A stretch of DNA of 64,000 bases from Pseudonocardia nematodicida (GCF_040105385.1 NZ_JBEDNQ010000004.1:248001-312000); one strand, 5' to 3'; positions 50,315 through 57,905 are shown, counted from the stretch's first letter. A program made the numbers and translations. Notes: generated by a model not told the origin, from the letters alone.

Positions 50315-50660
50315 TTAGCCCGGCTTAACCACCCTTAGCGGTTCCAAGCCCGCCTCCCAGGCACCACGAACCGACTGTGACGCGGTCGACAGTTGCACAT
50401 CGTAAATACCTCTCACATGCCGATCTGCTTAATCACTAAGCCCGCTAAGCCCCTGTTAACCCTCTCCGCTTAGCGGTGCCTGGACACCGCTTATTTCCTC
50501 TGTACCGTCCCCCGTGTCGGCGATTCAGGAACGAAGGGACGCACTCGCCACGCGCCATTGCTAGCGAATAGAGAATGAGCAGCACTCGAATGGACCAGGA
50601 ACCGCCTCGGCTTTGCGACGTCCTATCTAACGGCTCCCCTAACGAACCGGAGGATGGACG
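50315..50660. other. Non-coding AT-richer region with inverted CTTAGCGG motifs
   Basis: No protein-coding frame is convincing here. The stretch has CCGCTAAGC at 50442-50450 facing GCTTAGCGG at 50468-50476 (perfect 9-bp inverted repeat), another CTTAGCGG at 50334-50341, and a hairpin AGCGGTG-CCTGGA-CACCGCT at 50472-50491 followed by TATTTCC. It may contain a terminator, the promoter for the next genes, or a recognition region for element-encoded DNA-binding proteins. Confidence 0.5.
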
Positions 50661-51032
50661 TTGCTCTCACGGATATACTGGTACTTGTACGGCATGACAC
50701 TGGCACGGTGGGAGAACTATCGGTGCCGCAAGTTCATCGTGTCCGATCACGGAACCCTGCTGTTCGCTAGGACGATCGGCGACGGCGCGGCGCTCTCAGT
50801 CAGGGCCAGCGTTATCCTCTACCCGTACGACGCGGTGTTCAACGAGGTTGACGACTACTGCCGTTCCGTCTGCTGGTCGGAACAGCACTCGACAATCCTG
50901 GACGACAGGACCATGACGTTCCACCGGTGTTGGTTCACGATCCTGGACCTGTATCCGGACTGCCCAGGGGTCGACTGCGACCACCGGCGGGAAACCTGGT
51001 CGCAGGCTTACGCATCCGCAACACCGTACTAG
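50661..51032 (+). CDS. Hypothetical protein, 123 aa
   Basis: Starts most likely at TTG 50661, where GGAGG lies upstream; ATG 50694 (MTLARWENYRC) is the alternative. Rich in aromatic residues and Cys (CRSVCWSEQHS, CPGVDCDHRR), with a central beta-like part (TLLFARTIGDGAALSVRA). I recognise no family. Codon and base use are clearly less GC-biased than in the chromosomal genes. It is followed by its own terminator at 51058. Confidence 0.5.
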   Translation: MLSRIYWYLYGMTLARWENYRCRKFIVSDHGTLLFARTIGDGAALSVRASVILYPYDAVFNEVDDYCRSVCWSEQHSTILDDRTMTFHRCWFTILDLYPDCPGVDCDHRRETWSQAYASATPY

Positions 51033-51057
51033 CAGAGAGGAACGAACTAGCCACGGG

Positions 51058-51082
51058 CCGGTAGCCCTTTAGCGGCTACCGG
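51058..51082 (+). terminator. Intrinsic terminator after the 123-aa gene
   Basis: CCGGTAGCC-CTTTAGC-GGCTACCGG, a perfect 9-bp stem with a 7-nt loop, followed by TCATTCTTAT. It separates the 123-aa gene from the next coding block. Confidence 0.75.
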
Positions 51083-51111
51083 TCATTCTTATGCCATAAA
51101 GGACACCAGAT

Positions 51112-51297
51112 ATGGAAACTATCGACGACCATAAGAACCGCTGGTACATCAAATACATCGTGAAGTCGTGGGACATGCCACGAAAGAAAGTCCTAGAAAT
51201 GCTAGGAAAGATGGACCTTCCACTCCGTCAGGATGAGAAAGACCTGTACGTAGAGAAGCACCTCTACCGGGCTTGGCTCTACAACGCAACTAAATGA
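51112..51297 (+). CDS. Small hypothetical protein, 61 aa
   Basis: 61 residues from ATG 51112, very charged (KKVLEMLGKMDLPLRQDEKD), with a predicted helix-turn-helix-like spacing (WDMPRKKVLEMLGKMDL, then DEKDLYVEKHLYRAWLY). It could be a small DNA-binding protein of the excisionase type, but no diagnostic motif is present. It precedes the 358-aa HTH gene by 24 bp on the same strand, so co-transcription is likely. The lysine-rich, AT-rich coding contrasts with the host genes. Confidence 0.5.
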   Translation: METIDDHKNRWYIKYIVKSWDMPRKKVLEMLGKMDLPLRQDEKDLYVEKHLYRAWLYNATK

Positions 51298-51321
51298 ATG
51301 ACCTAAGCGACAGGACGCAGC

Positions 51322-52398
51322 ATGATTGACGCTCTGCAGAGCTATAGCATGGTGGGCAGTAATTGGGTATTTGATTCCCTGCGTACGGCTTGCTTCCAAG
51401 CGATACGGCAAGGGCTCACAGAAGACGAGTTCATCGCCCAGGTGCACGAGTCTCCCCTAGCGTTGGACTCGGAACATCGGTCCGAGTCCCTGGAGACGAA
51501 GGCACGGAAAGTCTATGCCTGGTGCGATAACAAGTTCAACTATGGCAACGATATTCCTGAGAAGATCGACGGCATGGTGCAGTGGGTTTTTGACCATGAG
51601 TGGTCAAAAGGCAGGGCTGGTATTAATGAGCGGGCTGCCTGCCTCGCCATCTTGGCCCGCTGCCAGGAAATGGGGGCGTACTCCCCGAACGTCTCTGCTC
51701 GGTGGTTGGCCTCGCAGCTTGGAATGACTGACCAGGTAGCCGCAGGGAAGATCCGGGAGAGGCTGGTCCAGAACGGATTCATGACGCTGGTTGCCTCCAC
51801 CCGCCGCTACGGCAACCAGTACCGGATCAACCTGGAATGCGTACCAAGGACTACAAATAAACTATACCGGTATAATCTATTTGTAGTGGTTCGTACGGGG
51901 TTGGAGTTGGGACACGTACCGGCATGGATTCATCACATGCTGCCGGAGACCACAACGTCGCAGGCAGCGGCCACACTAGGGGTATCGAAGTCCACCGCAG
52001 AGAAGGCGGTGGGGAAGCTCGCAGACCTGGGGCTGCTCACCAAGGTTGGCAAGGTCTATCACCGGACCGGCATGTACACCCCCGCGCTAGATGCGATCCC
52101 CAATAGGTTCGCCGACGAACAGGCCAAGAACCGTGAGGCGGTTGAACAGGGCTACCGGGATCGGCACGATAAAGAGACCAATGATCGTGCTGAGCTTCTA
52201 GCGTCGCTCTCAGACAGAGTCGGCGAGACTCGGCTCATTGAGGAACGCCGCCTTGTATCCGGTTCACCCTTTGGGGACGACGCTGTTTACGAGACCATAG
52301 AAGTCGAGTACACGTCCGTCCTGCAAGATTGGTTGGAGGTACCGCAACTTGTGTGGTGTCGACCTAGTTGGCGAACAGCCGACCCATTTAGTAATTAA
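51322..52398 (+). CDS. Two-winged-helix protein of the element, 358 aa
   Basis: 358 residues from ATG 51322. An internal winged-helix (ISRW-like pattern NVSARWLASQLGMTDQVAAGKIRERLVQ, residues about 125-155) and a second one (TTTSQAAATLGVSKSTAEKAVGKLADLGLLTKVGK, about 213-247) suggest a DNA-binding replication or regulatory protein, reminiscent of plasmid initiators or primase-associated factors with tandem HTH domains. The linker between the two domains is encoded by an extraordinary 38-bp dyad (51850-51887), so the gene may bind its own coding DNA. Function not assignable. Here and in its neighbours, base composition is low in GC for this genome. Confidence 0.6.
   Translation: MIDALQSYSMVGSNWVFDSLRTACFQAIRQGLTEDEFIAQVHESPLALDSEHRSESLETKARKVYAWCDNKFNYGNDIPEKIDGMVQWVFDHEWSKGRAGINERAACLAILARCQEMGAYSPNVSARWLASQLGMTDQVAAGKIRERLVQNGFMTLVASTRRYGNQYRINLECVPRTTNKLYRYNLFVVVRTGLELGHVPAWIHHMLPETTTSQAAATLGVSKSTAEKAVGKLADLGLLTKVGKVYHRTGMYTPALDAIPNRFADEQAKNREAVEQGYRDRHDKETNDRAELLASLSDRVGETRLIEERRLVSGSPFGDDAVYETIEVEYTSVLQDWLEVPQLVWCRPSWRTADPFSN
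51850..51887. repeat. 38-bp concentric AT-rich dyad inside the two-HTH gene
   Basis: Outer arms ACTACAAATA (51850-51859) and TATTTGTAGT (51878-51887) are perfect reverse complements and share the centre (51868/51869) of an inner 12-bp palindrome TATACCGGTATA (51863-51874). It is strongly AT-rich. It could bind a dimeric regulator, form a cruciform, or fold as an mRNA hairpin. Confidence 0.85.
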
Positions 52399-52422
52399 CC
52401 CATTTGAGCATCAAGAGGAACC

Positions 52423-53055
52423 ATGCTTAATCCACGTAAGCACAACAAGGCCGGAGATAGGTGTACAACTTCTGACCCCGTTATCGTCTCAAAGCCGGAC
52501 CTACGTCATTACAACAAGGGCAAGTACGTCGTCCCGGAGGACAAGACTCCGGCTGAGCGCCGGGAGTGGCTCCGTGCCCGTCGCCTGGAAGCCGATGTGA
52601 TCCACACCCGGTGGAAAGTGACCAACGGTGTCGTAGATCGTTATGGCGATCTCCTCCTGGTCTTCACAGGCTGCTGTCAGGCCATCGGCTGCCAGCAGTG
52701 GTTCATGGTCGAGCGCTTCCCTGTCACGGTCCGGGGTCGGTGGCCGTCGTTCTGTTCAACGTCGTGCCGTGAACGCTCCCAGGGCATCGCTAAGCGGCGT
52801 AGTAACCGCAGGGCCGCTGAGAGCGCTACAGACGGCCGTAGGCGGCCTACCTGGTCCCGGTTCGCGCCGGATCAGGTTCCGGCCGGTGAGCGGTATTGGA
52901 CCGCAGAGGCAATCGTCCGAGGGGACGTCACATCGTCCCCAACGGCTCACCGTCAGGCAGCCGACTATCTAGCGGACTGCGATGAGGATCGAACGCGCCT
53001 AGAACACTGGTCTGATGGAATTCTTACGGCGATTCCCAATGATTACCATCGCTGA
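52423..53055 (+). CDS. Cysteine-motif hypothetical protein, 210 aa
   Basis: 210 residues from ATG 52423, with AAGAGGA just upstream. A possible zinc site is formed by FTGCCQAIGCQQW (Cys84, 85, 90) and FCSTSCRERSQG (Cys111, 115). Flanking parts are basic and probably disordered (RRSNRRAAESATDGRRRP). I do not recognise a named family; such proteins may be DNA- or nuclease-associated zinc ribbons. It is the first of three Cys-motif genes in a row. Same strand and close spacing with the two-HTH gene suggest one transcript. Confidence 0.5.
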   Translation: MLNPRKHNKAGDRCTTSDPVIVSKPDLRHYNKGKYVVPEDKTPAERREWLRARRLEADVIHTRWKVTNGVVDRYGDLLLVFTGCCQAIGCQQWFMVERFPVTVRGRWPSFCSTSCRERSQGIAKRRSNRRAAESATDGRRRPTWSRFAPDQVPAGERYWTAEAIVRGDVTSSPTAHRQAADYLADCDEDRTRLEHWSDGILTAIPNDYHR

Positions 53056-53225
53056 CCAGTAAGTACTAGGACTAATAGACATAGTAGTGGTAGTTAAGGA
53101 CCTGATCGATCTTTAATCATCCATCCGTCTCAATAGATCACCCCTAGGGTCGTACCGGTGTTCGTCTGGCACCGGTGCGGCCCTTTTCATTTCCCCAAGA
53201 ATGTCAACCACAACAAGAGGTTTCA

Positions 53226-53447
53226 ATGAATACTGAGGAGCGCGAGAAGCTCCGCCGGGGCGTGGCATGGGCAATCGCCCGGATGAAGGAGCGAACACGT
53301 GCAGAGAAGTGCAAGCGGCTAGAGGTTTCTCCGGCAACGCTTGCGAACTGGCAGTCAGGGATTGGCTTCCCGAGCGAGAAGAACATGTCCCGCCTGGCGC
53401 GCGTGTCCGGGACTGATCAAGAGACGATCCGCGAGGGTGGTGAATGA
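53226..53447 (+). CDS. Small XRE-like helix-turn-helix protein, 73 aa
   Basis: 73 residues from ATG 53226. A compact HTH: AEKCKRLEVSPATLANWQSG then IGFPSEKNMSRLARVSGTDQ, which is a Cro/XRE or DNA-packaging type fold. It should bind DNA as a regulator of the element. Its last codons overlap the start of the next gene by 8 bp (GTG 53440), so the two are coupled. The 170 bp upstream (53056-53225) probably contain its promoter; I see no gene there. Confidence 0.65.
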   Translation: MNTEEREKLRRGVAWAIARMKERTRAEKCKRLEVSPATLANWQSGIGFPSEKNMSRLARVSGTDQETIREGGE

Positions 53448-53799
53448 TCACCGTCGTCTACGCCGTCGCCATCACCGTAATGATCCATTACCGGTGTTGG
53501 TGATCGCTCGCTGCCGGGACTGCGGCAGGACATCGCAACAGGCTAGCTTTACTAAGGACCGCAGGACGCGGACCGGGCTATCTACCCGGTGCATGCCGTG
53601 CCGCACAGATCGCCGTCGGTCCTCGGCTGAGATCGTTTATGCCCTGGCGCTCACCCTCGACGAGCAGGACCGCGAGGAGTTGATCGGATGGCTCATCAGA
53701 GCCACTCGGGATTCACCCATACGACCCGCTAGAAGGGCCATTGCTGCCTCCGCAGAGGCACATAGAGCGACTTTTTTGCTCTCGGGTACCTCAGGGTAG
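53440..53799 (+). CDS. Zinc-ribbon hypothetical protein, 119 aa
   Basis: 119 residues from GTG 53440, overlapping the HTH gene. Cys25-x2-Cys28 (ARCRDCGRTS) and Cys51-x2-Cys54 (TRCMPCRTDRR) make a treble-clef or ribbon-type zinc site on an Arg-rich N-terminus, followed by a helical tail (LDEQDREELIGWLIRATR). DNA or RNA binding is probable. No family name can be given. A further in-frame extension to 53341 overlaps the HTH coding region and is unlikely. Confidence 0.6.
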   Translation: MNDHRRLRRRHHRNDPLPVLVIARCRDCGRTSQQASFTKDRRTRTGLSTRCMPCRTDRRRSSAEIVYALALTLDEQDREELIGWLIRATRDSPIRPARRAIAASAEAHRATFLLSGTSG

Positions 53800-53856
53800 G
53801 CCCAAACGGGCATGCACTCTTAAATCACCAACAGGAGAGGGAGAAATCAGGAATGA

Positions 53857-54219
53857 ATGAAGTACCAACGGAACTGCGCCCAGTGCGGGCAGCAGTTCAC
53901 TGCTACCCGGCCCGGACGGGGTAGATGTGACGACTGTCGAGCCGCTGAACCATCACCGTGTGCCTGCGGGGAACCACTCGCACGGTGGAATCAGGTTAGC
54001 TGCGAACAGTGTCGGCTAGCTGGGGCTCCCGGGAGTGTTCAGTGCCCTAACCGAAGTTGCCTCACCTATTACTCCTTCGGCAGGGCTCATAAGTGCCTGC
54101 CTTCGGACAGTGCTCATACTCGGCTCGCCGCTATCGAGGCGGAGCTACCCCTAGTAGTCCTCGCCGGACCTCCACTAACGCCTAATGCGATTGGCGTCGT
54201 CGATAATCGACGCCATTAA
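53857..54219 (+). CDS. Multi-zinc-ribbon protein, 120 aa
   Basis: 120 residues from ATG 53857, with CAGGAGAGGGAG upstream. Eleven cysteines in ribbon spacing: Cys7-x2-Cys10, Cys24-x2-Cys27, Cys35-x-Cys37, Cys49-x2-Cys52, Cys63-x4-Cys68 and Cys80, giving two or three zinc ribbons (RNCAQCGQQF, RGRCDDCRAA, CEQCRLA). Such proteins are common small accessory factors of actinophages and plasmids with unknown roles. It follows two other Cys-motif genes. Confidence 0.6.
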   Translation: MKYQRNCAQCGQQFTATRPGRGRCDDCRAAEPSPCACGEPLARWNQVSCEQCRLAGAPGSVQCPNRSCLTYYSFGRAHKCLPSDSAHTRLAAIEAELPLVVLAGPPLTPNAIGVVDNRRH

Positions 54220-54229
54220 GGAATCATAA

Positions 54230-54568
54230 GTGCTCAACTTTAATCAGATGCTGCGAGAGCAGCAGGAGAACGGCGCTGCCGCACGTCTGAAGCGGCGCCT
54301 TACTAGCGGGGAGCCGTTGCCCCCGCACTCCGCCACCGATGAGGCGATTTCCGGTCATGGTGGGCACCCGGACGACGGACCACCGGTTCGACAGCGAGCT
54401 TACGACCCGTCGGCCGGTCATGGTCCTGGTCCCCGTCGACCCGAGGACGATTCGCCGGAGGTCCAGTTCTCGCGAATGATGTACCCGCTCACACATGGCA
54501 GGTGGGATGACAAGCAGACCTTCAACGATATTACTTCGGGTCGCAAGCTCCCGCCCGGAACTAAGTAA
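54230..54568 (+). CDS. Hypothetical protein, 112 aa
   Basis: 112 residues from GTG 54230, eight bases after the stop of the zinc-ribbon gene. N-terminal amphipathic helix (NFNQMLREQQENGAAARLKR) and a long disordered, Gly/Pro/Asp-rich middle; C-terminal FSRMMYPLTHGRWDDKQTF. No family recognised. Position and spacing imply it is translated with its neighbours. Confidence 0.45.
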   Translation: MLNFNQMLREQQENGAAARLKRRLTSGEPLPPHSATDEAISGHGGHPDDGPPVRQRAYDPSAGHGPGPRRPEDDSPEVQFSRMMYPLTHGRWDDKQTFNDITSGRKLPPGTK

Positions 54569-54580
54569 GAAATCAAACCA

Positions 54581-55351
54581 ATGATTAACCGTCAGCACGT
54601 AAGTGCTATCAATGCCATTACTAATGCTGGCATTGACTTGCCCCATAGCCTCGCTACGGCCCATGAGCAGTCCAAGAGGACTGTCACCCGTATCCTGACC
54701 ACCGAGGAAGCAGAGGCAGGCATCGCCAATGCCGAGACTCAGGAGGAGTTTGACGCCGCCGTCCTGGACCTTCACCGGGCCCTGTCTTACGCACGGCTAG
54801 ACCGCCCAACCGTCCAGGGTGCGATCACTAAGATTCATGACCGGCTACTCGCCGAGGCTTTCCTCCCGGTAGCCGATGATCTACTCGCCGAGATCATCAC
54901 TCGTTATAACGATGCCTCTCCGGCGTTTACCGACGCCATTACTCGTGTCCCGGACCTCACCGGGCGTGGGGCCGGGGACCTGTCGGTTGACGAAGCCCAG
55001 GCCCTAGCCGACGCACGTGCCACCGTCGCACCCCTTAGCAGCCTCTGGACTGCATATCTAGCGGTCGCTAAGCCGCTAGGCTACGACCCCGGAACGGGCC
55101 GTAGTGGACCGTCGGCTAGCAAGATCGTGGCAACGCTAGGTACCGGCTATACCGAAGAGAATCACCACGAGGCGGTTAGCCTCGTTCACCGCTATTCGAA
55201 CAAGGACAAGTCGCTAGCACTAACCCACTTCGCACCACATTCCGCCGTGGTAAGGGCAGGTGGCACGCTGGACCTGGTGATGCCAGCCGAGGCACGGGCG
55301 CGGCTCGTAGTCCTAGCAGACGCACCGAACGGTCAGCGGCTGGTCCGTTAA
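54581..55351 (+). CDS. Helical hypothetical protein, 256 aa
   Basis: 256 residues from ATG 54581, 12 bp after the preceding gene. Largely alpha-helical in pattern, with LTTEEAEAGIANAETQEEFDAAVLDLHRAL and VADDLLAEIITRYNDASPAF, ending in a short basic tail. I see no catalytic or metal-binding motif. Proteins like this occur in phage and plasmid accessory blocks without known function. The following 361 bp are non-coding. Confidence 0.5.
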   Translation: MINRQHVSAINAITNAGIDLPHSLATAHEQSKRTVTRILTTEEAEAGIANAETQEEFDAAVLDLHRALSYARLDRPTVQGAITKIHDRLLAEAFLPVADDLLAEIITRYNDASPAFTDAITRVPDLTGRGAGDLSVDEAQALADARATVAPLSSLWTAYLAVAKPLGYDPGTGRSGPSASKIVATLGTGYTEENHHEAVSLVHRYSNKDKSLALTHFAPHSAVVRAGGTLDLVMPAEARARLVVLADAPNGQRLVR

Positions 55352-55712
55352 GCAGCGGAGAAAGCGTGACGAGCGCAGAGTCTTAAGCGTTTCGGATTCA
55401 GCTTGTTCTCGTTGCAGCTATCGCTGCAAGCGCGTTCAGATTCGCGACAAGATGTAAGCAGCTAGAGCAGAATGTGTTGATGCTTAGGTATTCGCGTGTA
55501 CCGTTAACAACAGCGCTTCAGCTTCGAGCTGATTCGGCTTACGCATTCAGGCTTAGCTTAGCCACACACCGGAGCTGTCCGCTCTCGCTAAGCGGGCAGG
55601 GCCAGGGCGGGTACGGGGGTAGCTCCTGCCCCGGCCGTCCCCTGCCCGGGCGGTATTGCGGCACCTTAGTCAGGATCGACGCATCAAGAACTGGGATTTA
55701 CTAAGAGAACGA
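55352..55712. other. 361-bp non-coding, hairpin-rich region (candidate origin, oriT or ncRNA)
   Basis: No credible frame. Structures: TTGCAGC-TATC-GCTGCAA hairpin at 55412-55429; CGCTAAGCGG at 55586-55595; and a GC-rich stem with arms CGGGCAGGG (55593-55601) and CCCTGCCCG (55640-55648) that encloses GGGGTAG-CTC-CTGCCCC. The first 230 bases are AT-richer and full of short AAGC/GCTT repeats. This resembles a replication, transfer or regulatory-RNA locus. Confidence 0.5.
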
Positions 55713-56132
55713 ATGATCGATAACAACCAAACGGACTACGTTCCCCCGGCTACACCGGAAGACTTGGGACCTGCCGGGTCTACATATTACTACGATGTAG
55801 CCAATCAGCACATGCTTACTAACGCCGAGGCTCGCACCCTCTACGATATTGCGTCTCTCGCCGATATGGTCGCTGAGCTTAACGCGGCTTGGCGTGCGGC
55901 CGGGTCGCCGATGACAACCAAGGGCAGCCGGGGTCAGGAGGTCACACACCCCCTCATCACTGAGCTGAGGTTTCACCGCCAGGAGATGGCTTCGATGGCC
56001 GCTCGCCTCCGGTTGGAGAAGCTAAGCGCTGAGCCGGACGTGTCTCCGGCAGGAAGGTCCGGACCGATGTCCCGGACCGACTCAGCACGCACAGCCGCAC
56101 GTGCCCGCTGGCACCCCGCTAAGGGTGCCTGA
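55713..56132 (+). CDS. P27-like phage terminase small subunit-like protein
   Basis: 139 residues from ATG 55713. After an N-terminal PPATPEDLGPAGSTYYYDV, the helical LADMVAELNAAWRAAGSP leads to GSRGQEVTHPLITELRFHRQ, the G-x-x-G-x-x-x-x-HPL pattern at the C-terminus of P27-type small terminases, followed by a basic tail. True TerS proteins recognise cos/pac DNA for packaging. No large terminase or structural gene is in the window, so it may be a lone packaging-interference or DNA-recognition factor. Its TGA overlaps the next ATG. Assignment is by motif only. Confidence 0.55.
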   Translation: MIDNNQTDYVPPATPEDLGPAGSTYYYDVANQHMLTNAEARTLYDIASLADMVAELNAAWRAAGSPMTTKGSRGQEVTHPLITELRFHRQEMASMAARLRLEKLSAEPDVSPAGRSGPMSRTDSARTAARARWHPAKGA

Positions 56133-56410
56133 TGGCTCCCCTGATCCATCGCCTACGCCGACGGGACGACCCTGCACCGGGCGTCCCGCCTGGACTCCCT
56201 GAGGCTCTCCGGGCACCGGTGATGGAGCTGGACCCCGACGCCCCTGCTGGGGCCCGGCAGTGGGCAGCGTTTGAGGCCTTCGTGACCTACCACCGGGACC
56301 TGACGAGGTGGCTAGGGGCCAACGCACCGGAGTATCGCTCGCTGGACGTCATGCAATCCCTCGGAACCACCATGGGCGACATGTTCGACGTCGCCCGGAG
56401 GCTGCCGTGA
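56132..56410 (+). CDS. Hypothetical protein, 92 aa
   Basis: 92 residues from ATG 56132, overlapping the stop of the P27-like gene (TGATG). Proline-rich start, then a helical part (ARQWAAFEAFVTYHRDLTRW) and VMQSLGTTMGDMFDVARRL. No family recognised. Coupling with the terminase-like gene suggests a functional partner. It ends 4 bp from the convergent membrane-protein gene. Confidence 0.5.
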   Translation: MAPLIHRLRRRDDPAPGVPPGLPEALRAPVMELDPDAPAGARQWAAFEAFVTYHRDLTRWLGANAPEYRSLDVMQSLGTTMGDMFDVARRLP

Positions 56411-56414
56411 ACGG

Positions 56415-56861
56415 CTAGTTTACGAGGCTTACCAATAAGGCACCCGCCGCGATAAGGGTGGACAGGCAAGCGGCAAGGGCACTGACACCGGCGGCTACGC
56501 CCTTGCCGTTACTCATGACGTTTCGAAGGAATTCACCCCACTTGCTGCGACTAGCGAGCAGCTTTGCATTTGCCCACTTATGTTGGACGTTCTGATTGCA
56601 GCCGCCGAGCAGTCCCCTCGCATTCCTACGGCAGTACTCTTGCTCGCTGTCTCGGTACCGCTTCCTGATCGGGGCACCACAGGGCACCGGCGCCTGAAAG
56701 AACATGTACAGGGCCGCGACGCCCGACATGATCGCGATAGGCGCGGCACCAACCTGGACGGACCAGATCGCAATACCGATGATTGGCAGGAGAAGGTAGC
56801 CCCAGAATTTGCGGAGGAACCGAGCACGTTTCTTAGTGAGAATCTTGGTCACGAGGAACAC
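56415..56861 (-). CDS. Small membrane protein, 148 aa
   Basis: 148 residues from ATG 56861. A basic N-terminus (TKKRARFLRKFW) leads to two helices (YLLLPIIGIAIWSVQVG and PIAIMSGVAALYMFFQA), a Cys- and Lys-rich cytoplasmic or external loop (RYRDSEQEYCRRNARGLLGGC), and a third helix (GVSALAACLSTLIAAGALLVSLV). No family recognised; a role in entry exclusion or other surface function is speculative. An 8-bp palindrome 6 bp upstream of its start may regulate it. It is not coupled to the 224-aa gene because a plus-strand gene lies between them. Confidence 0.5.
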   Translation of the reverse strand: MFLVTKILTKKRARFLRKFWGYLLLPIIGIAIWSVQVGAAPIAIMSGVAALYMFFQAPVPCGAPIRKRYRDSEQEYCRRNARGLLGGCNQNVQHKWANAKLLASRSKWGEFLRNVMSNGKGVAAGVSALAACLSTLIAAGALLVSLVN

Positions 56862-56867
56862 ACGCTA

Positions 56868-56888
56868 CGTAACCGATGGCCGGTTACG
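56868..56888. promoter_or_regulatory. Inverted repeat upstream of the 148-aa membrane-protein gene
   Basis: CGTAACCG-ATGGC-CGGTTACG, perfect 8-bp arms, ending 6 bp before the ATG at 56861 (minus strand). Candidate operator or start-region hairpin. Confidence 0.45.
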
Positions 56889-57016
56889 GAATGATCGTCA
56901 CCGGCTCGGACTAGTTACACGACTGGCGTTTAGACTTAGTCGAGCGTCATATACTCAATATTGATGATTGATTCTGGGGGTCGCTTCTGGGTGCTGGAGG
57001 TGGCAAGCTTGTTCGC

Positions 57017-57229
57017 GTGGATCGCTCTGTCCTCACCCCCTCTCAGCTCCGAGTACTGCTCCGCCTCTACGCAGAGCAGACCGGTACTGATCCCGACCGC
57101 TGGCCCCGGCCGGACAACCGGTACGCCGACGGAGCGCGCCGACGCCTGGTCCAACGAGGCTTCCTGACTGACAGCGGACTACTGACGCCGATGGGACTAC
57201 AGGCGATAGAGCGATTCCGGCAACGCTAG
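57017..57229 (+). CDS. Small winged-helix-like hypothetical protein, 70 aa
   Basis: 70 residues from GTG 57017. The pattern LTPSQLRVLLRLYAEQTG, ADGARRRLVQRGFLTDSGLL and TPMGLQAIERFRQ is that of a minimal winged helix, seen in small regulators. It resembles the N-terminus of the 276-aa protein at 59148 (VRPSTWAALVRRGLADK then FTAEGQRVAEAL), suggesting related roles. Its stop overlaps the convergent 224-aa gene by 4 bp. Confidence 0.5.
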   Translation: MDRSVLTPSQLRVLLRLYAEQTGTDPDRWPRPDNRYADGARRRLVQRGFLTDSGLLTPMGLQAIERFRQR

Positions 57230-57900
57230 GACGCGAGCATGTCTAGTCCGAATCCGATTAGTAGGAGCGAGGCTGCAAACCAGCGTAAGGTATACGCTGG
57301 CACTGGCCGATCAAGTGCGTCGGCGACGGTGCTCATAATGACAACAACGATTAGCATCGTTCCCCACAAGAACATTAAGCTCATGAACGCGCCTAATGTC
57401 GCATTGAGAATGCCGATGAGCCAACCTGGGAGCACGTACACCAGTAGTCCGCCGTTCGATCTGGACATTAGCCAGAATCCAAGCGACATAGAACCGACGA
57501 GTATAAGTCCAAACGCCGTCACGATCGCCTTGACGGCTGCTCCGGCGTCCTCCATTACCTGAGCAAGAAGAGTCTTTCGGAGGCTGGCCCCAGTTCGTCG
57601 AAGCCGGTCGGGTCCGATTAAGTCCAGCAGGACGGTTGCACCTCCTGCGAAGGCGAGCGCTTTACCTACGCGGCCCCACCAACGAACGGTTCGTGACCAG
57701 ATGATGGAGTCTGGCGGTACTTCCTGGCCCAAGTACCAGATCGACCAGGCTTCCAGCCAGGAGATCGTTTGCACGGACAAGTAGTCGCTTCGATGGCCTT
57801 CGCCGTTAGCGCACCACCGGATCAGCTGGTGGTCTACGTCATTGAGCGAGGTTCTAGTCCGGGCTTCGACAATCTCAGCGGACTGAGCAGCTCCCATCAA
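57226..57900 (-). CDS. Polytopic membrane protein, 224 aa
   Basis: 224 residues from ATG 57900. The N-terminal 70 residues are soluble with SVQTISWLEAWSIWYLGQEV; about five membrane helices follow (KALAFAGGATVLLDLIG; VKAIVTAFGLILVGSMSLGF; GGLLVYVLPGWLIGILNATL; AFMSLMFLWGTMLIVVVIMS; RWFAASLLLIGFGLDMLA). No channel or enzyme motif recognised. It starts 5 bp after the 297-aa gene and belongs to the GntR-297-224 operon. Candidate effector of a membrane-based system such as exclusion or defence, which is inference. Confidence 0.55.
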   Translation of the reverse strand: MMGAAQSAEIVEARTRTSLNDVDHQLIRWCANGEGHRSDYLSVQTISWLEAWSIWYLGQEVPPDSIIWSRTVRWWGRVGKALAFAGGATVLLDLIGPDRLRRTGASLRKTLLAQVMEDAGAAVKAIVTAFGLILVGSMSLGFWLMSRSNGGLLVYVLPGWLIGILNATLGAFMSLMFLWGTMLIVVVIMSTVADALDRPVPAYTLRWFAASLLLIGFGLDMLAS

Positions 57901-57905
57901 ACCAG

